From positions 186,001 to 250,000 of the forward strand of contig NZ_FOIB01000013.1 in assembly GCF_900111765.1 (NCBI RefSeq): 64,000 nt of DNA, given 5' to 3'. Of this stretch, positions 1 to 8,525 are shown piece after piece; positions within the stretch are counted from its first letter, which is position 1; each line of letters begins with the position of its first letter. Below the pieces are notes generated by a model, which saw only the letters and a program-made list of their open reading frames with translations, ran no database searches and was not told where the DNA came from. A program made the position numbers and the translations under genes. The stretch comes from Myxococcus fulvus. Its GTDB lineage: Bacteria; Myxococcota; Myxococcia; Myxococcales; Myxococcaceae.

Positions 1-1235
1 ATCTTCGCGTGGGTGCCGGCGGACGGATGCCAGTCCTCGGCGACTCCGTCCACGGACGGGTTCTGCACGGCCATGACATGGCGGTGGACGCGCGCGTCGC
101 CCTGTTGATTCCGCTCCGCGACCAGCTCGGTGAGCCAGTCGCCCACGTGGACGGAGGTCACCTGGCCGCCCTGCTCGTGCTGCTTGTATCCATCCGTCAT
201 GCTGCCCAGCGTGCACACGAGGTGTGCTTGCGGATGCAGCGTGCGCAGGCGGGTGAGGAACGTCCGATAGGCGGACTTGAAGGCCGCTTCATCCGGGAGG
301 AACACGTCGGTGCCGTGGCCGGCGAGGGTGTCGTTGCTCCCGGCGTTGATGACAATCACGTGCGGTGATTCACCGGAGGAATCCCAGGGCGCGCTGTGGC
401 CGGGGACCGCGAGCTCGTAGAGGGCGGGGACCAGCCCCGCCGTCGACAGGTCCAGGTTGCGGTACACGCCGTGGCCCGAGTGGCAGATGAGCGAGGCCTC
501 CGCGCCCAGCTGTCGGGCCGTCAGCCACGCGTAGGTCCGCGTGGGGTTCTCGTTCTTGGAGGTGAAGGTGGGCGCTCTCCAGGAGGGGGAGGGCGGGATG
601 ATGGAGACGTCGGTGCCGTAGCCGCAGGTGATGGAGTCTCCGACGAACTCCATCCGCAGCGCCGCGCGAGGCGGCGGCTCCCGAAGCTCACCGTGGACAT
701 CGAGCGCTTCGAATGTCGTCGCGCCCACCGAGGTCTCGGTGCGCTTGATGACCTCCACCGTGTGGAGCCCCAGCGGGAGTCCGGTGGCGAGCGGGTAGGT
801 GGCCGGACCGCTCTTCACCTCCAGCTTCTGGGGCGTGCCCCCGTCGACGATGACGTCGAAGTAGTTGGTCTTCGTGTCGCCGCCCAGCCCCGCGTCGTCG
901 AGGCGGATGCGCAGGGCATCTCCCCAGAACCGCACGCGAATCGTCACGCCGGGGTGGGAGAAGACCACGCGAGTCCCGGAGCGGTACGCACGCCCGATGA
1001 CCTGCACCCGCGAGTCGGACGCGGGGATACCGAGCCATGAGGGCATCTGAGCGGGGGCTTGCACGAAGGGCGCGGACTCCGATGAGACGAGGTGCGCGGC
1101 GTTGTCGTTCGGAGTCTGGGAGGAGGACCGGCACGCGGTCATCGACATCGCGAGTCCGAGCCCGAGTGTCGGCAGGCCGCGAGAGTGGCCTCGGGGCTTC
1201 GGGTGACGCGCGCGGGGAAGGGTGGGGTGCTTCAT
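1..1235 (-). CDS. SGNH/GDSL carbohydrate esterase (CE2-like) lipoprotein, 3' end cut off
   Basis: The 411 visible residues start at an ATG at 1235 and run off the left edge. The N-terminus is a signal peptide ending in an imperfect lipobox (Met-Thr-Ala-Cys). Residues about 60-190 look like a beta-sandwich domain, followed by an SGNH hydrolase domain: block I GDSIT with nucleophile Ser201, block III NAGSND starting at Asn297, and block V with Asp401 and His403 just before the edge. Sandwich plus SGNH is the layout of CE2 deacetylases that remove acetyl groups from plant polysaccharides. The start overlaps the stop of the upstream gene by ATGA, so translation is probably coupled. Only the last few residues are missing. 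Substrate is inferred from family only. Confidence 0.8.
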   Translation of the reverse strand, partial: MKHPTLPRARHPKPRGHSRGLPTLGLGLAMSMTACRSSSQTPNDNAAHLVSSESAPFVQAPAQMPSWLGIPASDSRVQVIGRAYRSGTRVVFSHPGVTIRVRFWGDALRIRLDDAGLGGDTKTNYFDVIVDGGTPQKLEVKSGPATYPLATGLPLGLHTVEVIKRTETSVGATTFEALDVHGELREPPPRAALRMEFVGDSITCGYGTDVSIIPPSPSWRAPTFTSKNENPTRTYAWLTARQLGAEASLICHSGHGVYRNLDLSTAGLVPALYELAVPGHSAPWDSSGESPHVIVINAGSNDTLAGHGTDVFLPDEAAFKSAYRTFLTRLRTLHPQAHLVCTLGSMTDGYKQHEQGGQVTSVHVGDWLTELVAERNQQGDARVHRHVMAVQNPSVDGVAEDWHPSAGTHAK

Positions 1236-2281
1236 GGCGACCTCCGAGAGGCCATCTTGCGCCGCGCGGCCGTGGAGGGGCGGGAGGTCTTGAACAGCAG
1301 TGTCCAGCGCTCGCCATCGAAGAGGGAGGCGCCTCGGCGGCTCGCGCTCAGCATCCGCGTGCCATCCGGGCTGAGGCCGATGCGGCCGGAGCACTTCGCC
1401 ACGTCCGCCTTCATCCTGGAGTCCACCTCGCGCACGGGTCGCAGCCGTCCTTGCTGGGTCTTCACCCACAGGCCCTCATGGGTTCCACAGTAGAGCGCAC
1501 CCGCGAACCACGCGCTGTCACTGAACTCCGACAGGGGCAGCCCTCCAGCCTGGAGTCGCTTCCACTGCTTCCCCCGGCCGACCCAGAGCGTGCCCCGGTG
1601 GCCGGTGATGTAGACGTTCCCATCACCCGCGCAGCACACCGTGTGCACCAGCGTGTCCTTGGGGAAGGGCAGCTTCGTCCAGTCCATCCCATCGAAGTGC
1701 CAGACGTCACCGAAGCCGCCCACGGCGTACAGGTCGTCGGAGGCGAAGCCATCGAGGTCGTTGAAGCCCGTGCTCCATCCCGTCGCGCGAGGGAAGGGCG
1801 CCCCCTTCGCGCTCGCCGCGAGCGACACCCACCGTTGCGCGCCCTGGCGTCGGAGGATTTCACGGGCATCGGTGAGCGCGTAGACGTGGCGGCCCACGCG
1901 CTTGAGGTTCCTGACGTGGCCCTCGTGGTGTTTCAGGCGAGGTCTCCATGGCAGCGAGGGTGCGTCCTGGGTGGGCGCACCCCGGCCCGGACACCGGTAG
2001 AGCAGCCCCGCGGGGTCGACCGCGACCAGCTCCAGCGAGGGGGACGTGGCCACCGCGCTGCGCACCGGACCGAGATTGAGCGCGTCCACATGGGAGAACC
2101 GCCGCGCGGCGGGCGCGTCCAGGTCGCAGCAGAGGAAGCGCGTGTCGGGGTCGAGGCTGAAGCCCGCCTCGCCTTCATCCAGGACGAGGGTGAAGTGGAG
2201 CCGCCCCGCATGGGAGATGGCGCAGTCATGGATGGCGTAGCCGCGCAGGTGCCGGCTCCACGTCCTCGCGTCGAAGAGCAT
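1232..2281 (-). CDS. Hypothetical propeller-like protein
   Basis: 349 aa, no signal peptide or membrane segment. The sequence has repeated short blocks of the kind GFGDVWHFDGMDWTKL, GHRGTLWVGRGKQWKRL and THEGLWVKTQQGRL, each a few beta strands with a conserved Trp or Gly. This is typical of uncharacterised myxobacterial proteins predicted as beta-propellers. The gene ends in ATGA overlap with the downstream SGNH esterase, so the two are probably co-translated. I recognise no catalytic motif; a binding or scaffolding role is a guess. ATG at 2281 is the first usable ATG, but no clear Shine-Dalgarno precedes it, so the start is uncertain. Confidence 0.7.
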   Translation of the reverse strand: MLFDARTWSRHLRGYAIHDCAISHAGRLHFTLVLDEGEAGFSLDPDTRFLCCDLDAPAARRFSHVDALNLGPVRSAVATSPSLELVAVDPAGLLYRCPGRGAPTQDAPSLPWRPRLKHHEGHVRNLKRVGRHVYALTDAREILRRQGAQRWVSLAASAKGAPFPRATGWSTGFNDLDGFASDDLYAVGGFGDVWHFDGMDWTKLPFPKDTLVHTVCCAGDGNVYITGHRGTLWVGRGKQWKRLQAGGLPLSEFSDSAWFAGALYCGTHEGLWVKTQQGRLRPVREVDSRMKADVAKCSGRIGLSPDGTRMLSASRRGASLFDGERWTLLFKTSRPSTAARRKMASRRSP

Positions 2282-2436
2282 GTGCCGGCCGATTCTGCCT
2301 CGCCGTCCTCCCGAGGACGAGACCGGGTCATGCGGGACGCGCTGGACCTCGCCCCGTTGGCCCGAGATGCACTGGCTGTCTTCTTCCAGGTGCGTGACTT
2401 CGCCGAGGTCGCGGCGAAGGGGGCGTCACGACAAGC

Positions 2437-2550
2437 ATGAAGACGTGTCTGTGTCTGGGAATGCTGCTGCTCGCGCCCGCTTGTGGTGGCCTCTCCGAAG
2501 TGCCGGGGCGAGACGCAGGCGCTCGTGCTGACCCGACGGTGGGGCCCTCA
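2437..2550 (+). pseudogene. Possible 5' remnant of a lipoprotein gene
   Basis: Starting at ATG 2437, the first 24 codons read as a clean lipoprotein signal: Met-Lys, a Leu-rich core, a lipobox ending Ala-Pro-Ala-Cys, then Gly-Gly. A short stretch with Asp-Ala-Gly follows, as in many lipoproteins of this genome. After about 35 codons the frame enters the antisense of the NmrA gene that ends at 2548 and has no further protein-like character. The likeliest reading is a decayed or truncated gene. A chance signal-like frame cannot be excluded; no ribosome binding site is visible. Confidence 0.25.
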
Positions 2551-3405
2551 GGCGCCCTTCAGGCCCACGCTCACCGCCTGGGCCAGGGGCGTGGTGGCCC
2601 GGCCGATGAGGCGCCGCAGCTCGCCGCTCCGGTCATCCAGCTCACCCCGCGCGATTCCCGCGTCGGCGCTCGCGAGCATCTGCGCCACCGGGCCCGGCAG
2701 CCCGAAGCCGCGCAGCGTCTCCTCGTACTGGTCCTGGGGCAGGTCGTTGTAGGCCACGGGCTTGCCGGACTGGCGTGACACCTCCGCGGCGAGCTCGGCC
2801 ATGGTGAAGGGCGAGTCCCCCGCGAGCTCGTACACCTTGCCCTCCTGGCCCGGCGTGGTCAGCACGGCCACCGCGGCGGCGGCGAAGTCGGCGCGGGCGG
2901 CGGCGGCGATGCGGCCCTCCTTCGCGGCGCCCAGCAGCACGCCGTGCTGGAGCGCGGAGCCCAGGTTCTCGGTGTAGTTCTCCAGGTACCAGCCGTTGCG
3001 CAGCAGGGTGAACGGTATCCCGGAGGCGCGCAGGGCCTTCTCCGTCGCCAGGTGCTCCGGCGCGAGCGAGAGGCCGGAGGTGTCCGCGTGCAGGAGGCTC
3101 GTGTAGGTGATGTGCTGGACGCCCGCCTTCTTCGCCGCCGCGATGGCCGCCTCGTGCTGCCTCAGGCGCTTGCCCACCTCGTTCGAGGAGATGAGCAGCA
3201 GCGAGTCGATGCCCTGGAACGCGGCGTCGAGCGTCGCGGGCTTCTCGTAGTCGCCCTGGCGCACCTGCACGCCCCGCTCGGCCAGGTCCCTGGCCTTGTC
3301 GGGCGAGCGGACGACCGCGACCACCTGGGTGGCGGGGACCTTGCGCAGCAGCTGGTCGATGACGAGGCGGCCCAGGTGGCCGGTGGCTCCGGTGACGGCA
3401 ATCAT
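2548..3405 (-). CDS. NmrA-family NAD(P)-binding protein, QOR2-like quinone reductase
   Basis: 285 aa. The N-terminus has the atypical-SDR nucleotide-binding motif GATGHLG, followed by VVRSPDKA at strand 2 and YTSLLHA in the region of the active-site Tyr. Similar proteins (E. coli YtfG/QOR2) reduce quinones using NADPH, which protects against electrophiles. The start is set at ATG 3405 because GGAAGGA lies 8 nt upstream; an alternative start at 3444 would add 13 residues. The gene is divergent from an HxlR regulator at 3504, and an imperfect operator dyad lies between them. This pairing matches known quinone-responsive HxlR/reductase modules. Substrate is inferred. Confidence 0.85.
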   Translation of the reverse strand: MIAVTGATGHLGRLVIDQLLRKVPATQVVAVVRSPDKARDLAERGVQVRQGDYEKPATLDAAFQGIDSLLLISSNEVGKRLRQHEAAIAAAKKAGVQHITYTSLLHADTSGLSLAPEHLATEKALRASGIPFTLLRNGWYLENYTENLGSALQHGVLLGAAKEGRIAAAARADFAAAAVAVLTTPGQEGKVYELAGDSPFTMAELAAEVSRQSGKPVAYNDLPQDQYEETLRGFGLPGPVAQMLASADAGIARGELDDRSGELRRLIGRATTPLAQAVSVGLKGA

Positions 3406-3466
3406 GAGGGGTCCTTCCGATGGGGGTGGGCTGACATGAGTCACCCTAACGACCTTGCTTTCTGTT

Positions 3467-3499
3467 GGTAAGTACCCACCTTGAAGTAAGGTACTAACC
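3467..3499. promoter_or_regulatory. Operator-like dyad between NmrA gene and hxlR
   Basis: GGTAAGTACC (3467-3476) and GGTACTAACC (3490-3499) form an inverted repeat with 9 of 10 matches and a 13-bp spacer. It lies in the 98-bp gap between two divergent genes. HxlR/YodB-type repressors bind dyads rich in AGTA/TACT, so this is the natural operator for the product of the gene at 3504. It abuts that gene's start codon, consistent with autorepression. Confidence 0.55.
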
Positions 3500-3503
3500 C
3501 ATC

Positions 3504-3944
3504 ATGGCGACGCGGAAGCGGAACACGGAAGTGTTGAAGCGGTTGAGCGGGCAGGCCCAGGGCCCGTCGCGCGGGGACGTGTACGCCCCGATGTGCCCCT
3601 CGCGAGGGGTGCTCGAGCACGTGACGAGCCGCTGGGGCGTGCTGGCGCTCGTGGCCTTGTTGGAGGAGGGCACGCACCGCTTCAGCGAGCTGCGGCGCAA
3701 GGTGGCGGGCGTGAGCGAGAAGATGCTCTCGCAGACGCTCCAGGCCCTGGAGGCCGACGGCTTCGTCACGCGGGAGGTGTTCCCGGAGGTGCCGCCGCGC
3801 GTGGAGTACAGCCTCACGCCGCTGGGGGAGGAGGTGGCCCAGCAGGTGGAGGGCCTGACGCTGTGGATCGAGGACAACCTGTCGCGCATCCTCGCCGCCC
3901 GGGCCCGTCAGCCGCCCCGCGCCGGCGGGAAACGCGCTTCGTGA
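3504..3944 (+). CDS. HxlR-family transcriptional regulator
   Basis: 146 aa winged-helix protein. CPSRGVLEHVTSRWGVLAL (residues 31-49) and the wing segment FPEVPPRVEYSLTPLG are the hallmarks of the HxlR family. Cys31 sits at the position used for redox or quinone sensing in YodB/QorR-type members, so quinone sensing is a fair inference. It is divergent from an NmrA-type reductase, with an imperfect dyad in between, and probably represses that gene and itself. The C-terminal 15 residues are basic and likely disordered. Confidence 0.9.
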   Translation: MATRKRNTEVLKRLSGQAQGPSRGDVYAPMCPSRGVLEHVTSRWGVLALVALLEEGTHRFSELRRKVAGVSEKMLSQTLQALEADGFVTREVFPEVPPRVEYSLTPLGEEVAQQVEGLTLWIEDNLSRILAARARQPPRAGGKRAS

Positions 3945-3969
3945 GCGGGCGCATTGAATAGCGCGCGCT

Positions 3970-3988
3970 CCCCGCCGTATAGGCGGGG
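3970..3988 (+). terminator. Hairpin after hxlR
   Basis: CCCCGCC (3970-3976), a 5-nt loop, then GGCGGGG (3982-3988), 26 nt after the hxlR stop. There is no T-run beyond a short TTT, as is common in high-GC genomes. It probably separates hxlR from the gene at 4028. Confidence 0.45.
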
Positions 3989-4027
3989 GCCCGTTTCATC
4001 CCTGGGCCTGGAAGGAACCGATACATC

Positions 4028-4606
4028 ATGGGTGTGCGCTGGATGCTGGGCTGGACTCTTCCGCTGGTTGCCCTCGGCTACGCCGAGGCGTCGTCCGAAG
4101 CCGTGGTGACCCCGAGCACCCAGGGTGCTCCCGCGCCGGAGTCTCCGCCGCGCGTGGAGCTCTCCTATCAGGACCCGAGCTGCAACCCGGCGGAGGCGCA
4201 GCAGTGCCTGTGCGTGGGCAGCGTGGGCTCGGCGGAGTCCGCGCTGCGCGAGCTCGGGCTGGATGCGCAGGTGCTCCGCACGACGGGCGTGCCCTGCATC
4301 CGGGGCGACTTCGACAAGGACGGCGCGCCGGACTACGCGTTCCCGGGCAAGGGCTTCTCGTGCAACGGCTCGGTGCCCGTGCGCGTCCTCTTCACGAGCA
4401 AGGGGCTCGTGCGTGAGGTCCAGTCACTGCCCCGCGAGGTGAGCTGCCTCCAGCTCTACCTCCCGAACAAGAAGCCCGGCCGCCATGGCGTGCCCGCGAC
4501 GAGCCGGGACGCGCTCGTGGACTGGGGCGAGGGCAACGCCACCTGGTTCTATCGCTATGATGGCAAGCGCTGGAACGCCACCCGCCACCTGTCCGAGTCG
4601 CACTGA
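4028..4606 (+). CDS. Secreted hypothetical protein with an FG-GAP-like calcium loop
   Basis: 192 aa. An N-terminal hydrophobic segment (residues 5-20) predicts export by Sec. Two early Cys clusters (PSCN, QQCLCVG) and later Cys residues suggest disulphides. The segment GDFDKDGAPDYAFPG resembles a calcium-binding loop of FG-GAP/VCBS repeats but occurs only once, so this is not a propeller by itself. An ATG at 4028 follows a GAAGGAA sequence by several bases. It converges on the large VCBS lipoprotein, leaving only 19 bp between the stops. Function unknown. Confidence 0.7.
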   Translation: MGVRWMLGWTLPLVALGYAEASSEAVVTPSTQGAPAPESPPRVELSYQDPSCNPAEAQQCLCVGSVGSAESALRELGLDAQVLRTTGVPCIRGDFDKDGAPDYAFPGKGFSCNGSVPVRVLFTSKGLVREVQSLPREVSCLQLYLPNKKPGRHGVPATSRDALVDWGEGNATWFYRYDGKRWNATRHLSESH

Positions 4607-4625
4607 CCCGGGGCCTTCGCCTGTC

Positions 4626-7600
4626 TCAGGGCGGCACGCAGACGTTCAGCACCATCGTCGCCGCCTTGGCGTCCACGCTGCTGAAGGCCAGGTCGGGCAG
4701 GCCGTCCGCGTTCCAGTCCGCGATGAGCCCGTCGCGGGCGGTGCGTCCCCAGCCGGGCACGGGGCCCAGGGCGAAGGTGTTGGGCGCGGTCTGCATCACC
4801 ACCTTGCCCCCGAACGGCTCGAAGGAGAACGTGTCCGTGAGGCCGTCGGCGTTGAAGTCCGCCGTGAGGATGCCGTCGCCAGCGCCGATGCCCAGGCTGT
4901 GCCTGGGCGTCAGCGTGGGCTGACGGGCCGAATCATAGGTGAGCAGTCCCACCTCGCCCCGGTCGATGAGCAGGCCCACGTTGCCCTGTCCGTCCAGGTC
5001 CGCGCGGCCCATGGCGCGGTGCCTGTACTCGCCGGTGAAGTTCGTCTGCCCGGTGAAGGTGCCGTCGCCATTGCCCCAGATGACGTACACCTCGCCCTTG
5101 TCGATGTCGGGGCTGCCCGGGCGCAAGAGCGCCAGGTCCATGTGGCCATCCCGGTCCAGGTCCGCGGAGACCAGGGTGTGCACCTCGTAGTTGGCCGTCA
5201 CCTCCACGGTGGTGGCGGGCGCGAACTTCCCGCTGCCCAGGTTGAGCCACACGCCGAGCTGGATCTTCGAGGAGGTGAACCGCTCCGTCGTCACCAGGTC
5301 GAAGCGGCCATCCTCGTTGAGGTCCACCGCGATGAGCTCCGCCTGCGTCCAGTCCTCGTCATAGCGCTCCGCGGGCGCGAAGCCTCCGCCCGGCAGGCGC
5401 TTGAAGACGACGAGCTGGGGCAGCACGCCCGTGGACGGCGTCGTGGACGTGGTGAGCGCGGCCAGGTCCTCCCGGCCATCACCGTCCAGGTCCACGGAGA
5501 CCAGGTCCTGCACGCCGCCGGTGACCTTCTTGCCCGCCGGAGGCACGAACACCGGTGACAGCATGGCGGTGCTCCGCTCCGGGCTCCCCGACAGCGACAT
5601 GAAGATGGCGTTCTTCTCGTTGCTGCCGGCGGCCAGGTCGGCGAGGCCGTCCGCGTTGAAGTCGCCGCTGGCGAGTCCGCCTGGGGCGCCCTCGAGCTGG
5701 AGGCTCTCCGTCACGGTGCTCGCGCCCCAGAACATCTGGACGGACATGTAGCCGGTGAGCGCCACGTCCGTGAAGCCATCGCCATCGAAGTCACCCGCGG
5801 CGGGCGCGTAGTGCTCGCCGTTGTAGCCGAGGCTTCGCGGCGTGGAGAAGGGCAGGGGGCCGGCGCTGCCCGGCAGGAGGTTGAGCTGTCCGCCCGGGGC
5901 GCTGGTCCAGAACAGGTCCTGGCGGCCATCTCCGTTCATGTCGGCCAGGAGGGGAGGGCGGACGGTGGAGCCGAACGGACGGGCGAAGGGCATCTCGGAC
6001 GCGAGGGCCAGCGTCCCACCCGAGGGGCTGAAGACGCGGACCTTCTCGGGGTGGAGCAGGGCCAGGTCGTCCACGGCGCCGTCGTGGTCGAAGTCACCCG
6101 CCACCAGGTTTCCGTAGCAACTGGTGCACGGCGCGTAGACGGGGACCCGGAACGAGCCGGTGCCTGTGCCGTTGACCTGCACGATGCGGTTGTTGGCGCT
6201 GTCGAGCCGGGCGTAGTCCATGTTCTCGTCCCCGTTGAAGTCGGCGACGACAGGGCAGTCGTACGTGTCGGAGGAGATGACGGTGGTGGGGGCGAAGAAC
6301 GTCCCGTCCCCCTTGCCGCGATAGAGCAGCGTGCGTCCCAGGTGGACATGGGCGAAGAGGTCCAGCTTCCCGTCGCGGTCGAAGTCCCGGGCGGTGAGGC
6401 AGTTGAAGCTGGTGGTGACGTTGGTGCCCAGCGGCGTCGACAGGGGCGTCTGGAAGGTGCCCGTGCCCCGGCCGAGGTAGACGGTGAAGCCGCCCGTCCT
6501 GTCATCGCTGTCGGTGCCCAGGATGGCTGCGACATCCAGCTTCCCGTCGCCGTTGAAGTCCGCCACCACCGGGGGCTCCGAGCTGAGGACGTTGCCGGCG
6601 CTGGCGGAGTTGGCCAGCCGCGTGAAGCCGCGCCCGGGCCCGCTGGCGAGCACGGTGATGTCGAACAGGTTGCCCACCAGGACGTCCTGGCGCGAGTCCC
6701 CGTTGAAGTCTCCGGCGCCCATGAAGTCTCCCCCCGTGGGGTAGGCGAACTGGGACACGGGCGCGAAGGACGGCGTCTGGCACGCCAGGGGCACGACGTG
6801 GCGGTGGAAGGCGGGCGCGGAGGGCCGTCCGTCACCCGCGCTGTTCCGGGCCTTCACCTGGAACAGGTAGGTGGTGCCGGTGGTCAGCCCGGGGAGCGTC
6901 GCCACGCGGGCGCTCGCCGGGACGGTGACGGAGCTGCCGCCGGGTGTGGCGGTGACGACGTACTCGGTGACGGGGTCCGTGGCGGGCGAGGAGGCCGGGT
7001 TCCAGCGCACGACGGCGCCCGCGCCGGTGGAGTGCACACGCACGTCGGTGGGCGCGCGGGGCTGGGCGCGCAGTTGGATGGGCGCGGAGGTGGTGGCCGG
7101 GCCGGAGCCCACGCTGTTCGCGGCGGTCAGCGTGAAGGTGTAGGTGGCGCCGGGCGTGAGCGTGGAGAGGCGGGCCACGGTGGGCGAGGCCGGGAAGCTC
7201 TGGTCCACGCCCGCGGGGGAGGAGACGAGCCGGTAGCTGGTGACGGGCCGGCCGCCGTCGTTGGCGGGCGGCTGCCAGTCCAGCTCGAGCTGCCCCGCGT
7301 GGTAGACGCCGGTGAGGTGGACGGGGGCCGACGGCGGCGCGGGGAGCGTCACGGAGGCGGTGGTGGCGGTGGCGCCCACGCCCGACGAGTTCTGCGCGGC
7401 CACGCTGAAGCTGTACGTGGCGCCGTCGGTGAGGCCCGTCAGGTAGAGGCTGGTCGCCGTCGAGGACGCCTGCTGGGACGCGCCCGTCGGATGCGTGGTG
7501 ACGACGTAGCCGGTAATCGCGGCGCCGCCGTTGTTCGCGGGCGCGGTCCACCGCACCTCCGCCGCGCGGATGTACGGCGTCACCGTGACGTTCTGGGGCG

Positions 7601-8417
7601 CGCTCGGCAGGGCGGCGACGCGGACGGAGGAACTGGTGTTGGGCGTGGACGTCCCCACGGCGGTGGTGACCACCAGCGTGAAGGTGTAGCTCTGGCCGTT
7701 GGTGAGGCCGGTGACGAGCGCGGACCGCTCGGTCGTGTTGATGACCTGCCCACCCGGCGCCACGGTGATGGTGTAGCCCTGGATGGGCTGGCCGCCGTCC
7801 GACGGCAGACTCCACTCCAGCTCCACCTTCTGGTCCCCGCCCTTCAGGCGGGTCCAGGTCGGCGTGGCCGGCAAGGAGAAGGTGCGCACGGCGGCGGACT
7901 GGGTGGAGGTCTGCCGGGTGCCATCGGCGTAGATGGCGGTGACGGTGAAGCGGTACTGCGTGCCATTGGCCAGGCCGGTGACGACCGCCGTGCGAGCGGC
8001 GGCGCCCGCGCCGACCTTGATGCTGGAGGGCGTGGCGGCGACCTCGAAGGAGGACAGCGCGCTGCCCGTGGAGGAAGGGGTGTAGCTCCAGGCGACGGTC
8101 ATCTCGCGGATGCCCGGCGTGGCCGTCACTTGAGTCGGCGCGGTCAGCGTCGTGGTGCCCGCGTCACTCCGGCCTGCGTCGGGCGTCCCGGCATCCTCGC
8201 GGCCCGCGTCGGGTGCTCCCGCGTCCGGAACTCCGGCATCCTCGGTTCCAGCGTCCGTCTCACCCGCGTCGTCCTCCTCGGGCTTGCCCGCGTCGCGAGA
8301 ACCCGCGTCACTCACGAGGGAGTCGCCGGGGTCCTCGGAGGAGGACTTGCCTCCACAGCCCACGGCTCCGAAGCCGACGAGAATCGTCGCGGTCAGCAGG
8401 AGGATGAATGCTCGCAT
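4626..8417 (-). CDS. Giant surface lipoprotein: five FN3 domains plus FG-GAP/VCBS repeats
   Basis: 1263 aa from ATG 8417; GGAGAG precedes it. The signal peptide ends in a lipobox (GAVGC). A low-complexity linker with about eight Asp-Ala-Gly units follows (residues about 30-75), then five fibronectin type III domains (residues about 80-540; PSAP..V starts, DGGxPIxxYxV cores). The rest holds about 14 FG-GAP/VCBS loops of the type DFNGDGxxDL, enough for two seven-bladed propellers, each loop binding calcium in known homologues. The protein is predicted to be anchored in a membrane and displayed outside. The architecture suggests adhesion or substrate binding rather than catalysis; no catalytic domain was recognised. 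Confidence 0.85.
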   Translation of the reverse strand: MRAFILLLTATILVGFGAVGCGGKSSSEDPGDSLVSDAGSRDAGKPEEDDAGETDAGTEDAGVPDAGAPDAGREDAGTPDAGRSDAGTTTLTAPTQVTATPGIREMTVAWSYTPSSTGSALSSFEVAATPSSIKVGAGAAARTAVVTGLANGTQYRFTVTAIYADGTRQTSTQSAAVRTFSLPATPTWTRLKGGDQKVELEWSLPSDGGQPIQGYTITVAPGGQVINTTERSALVTGLTNGQSYTFTLVVTTAVGTSTPNTSSSVRVAALPSAPQNVTVTPYIRAAEVRWTAPANNGGAAITGYVVTTHPTGASQQASSTATSLYLTGLTDGATYSFSVAAQNSSGVGATATTASVTLPAPPSAPVHLTGVYHAGQLELDWQPPANDGGRPVTSYRLVSSPAGVDQSFPASPTVARLSTLTPGATYTFTLTAANSVGSGPATTSAPIQLRAQPRAPTDVRVHSTGAGAVVRWNPASSPATDPVTEYVVTATPGGSSVTVPASARVATLPGLTTGTTYLFQVKARNSAGDGRPSAPAFHRHVVPLACQTPSFAPVSQFAYPTGGDFMGAGDFNGDSRQDVLVGNLFDITVLASGPGRGFTRLANSASAGNVLSSEPPVVADFNGDGKLDVAAILGTDSDDRTGGFTVYLGRGTGTFQTPLSTPLGTNVTTSFNCLTARDFDRDGKLDLFAHVHLGRTLLYRGKGDGTFFAPTTVISSDTYDCPVVADFNGDENMDYARLDSANNRIVQVNGTGTGSFRVPVYAPCTSCYGNLVAGDFDHDGAVDDLALLHPEKVRVFSPSGGTLALASEMPFARPFGSTVRPPLLADMNGDGRQDLFWTSAPGGQLNLLPGSAGPLPFSTPRSLGYNGEHYAPAAGDFDGDGFTDVALTGYMSVQMFWGASTVTESLQLEGAPGGLASGDFNADGLADLAAGSNEKNAIFMSLSGSPERSTAMLSPVFVPPAGKKVTGGVQDLVSVDLDGDGREDLAALTTSTTPSTGVLPQLVVFKRLPGGGFAPAERYDEDWTQAELIAVDLNEDGRFDLVTTERFTSSKIQLGVWLNLGSGKFAPATTVEVTANYEVHTLVSADLDRDGHMDLALLRPGSPDIDKGEVYVIWGNGDGTFTGQTNFTGEYRHRAMGRADLDGQGNVGLLIDRGEVGLLTYDSARQPTLTPRHSLGIGAGDGILTADFNADGLTDTFSFEPFGGKVVMQTAPNTFALGPVPGWGRTARDGLIADWNADGLPDLAFSSVDAKAATMVLNVCVPP

Positions 8418-8525
8418 GATGCTTGGCTCTCCAGGGCGGGGGCGCCCAAGGGCGTTGTCCTCATCAACGTCCCGTCCGGGAGAATGTCGCGACGAATCAG
8501 GCCCAACGACGGTGGGCACCCGCCG

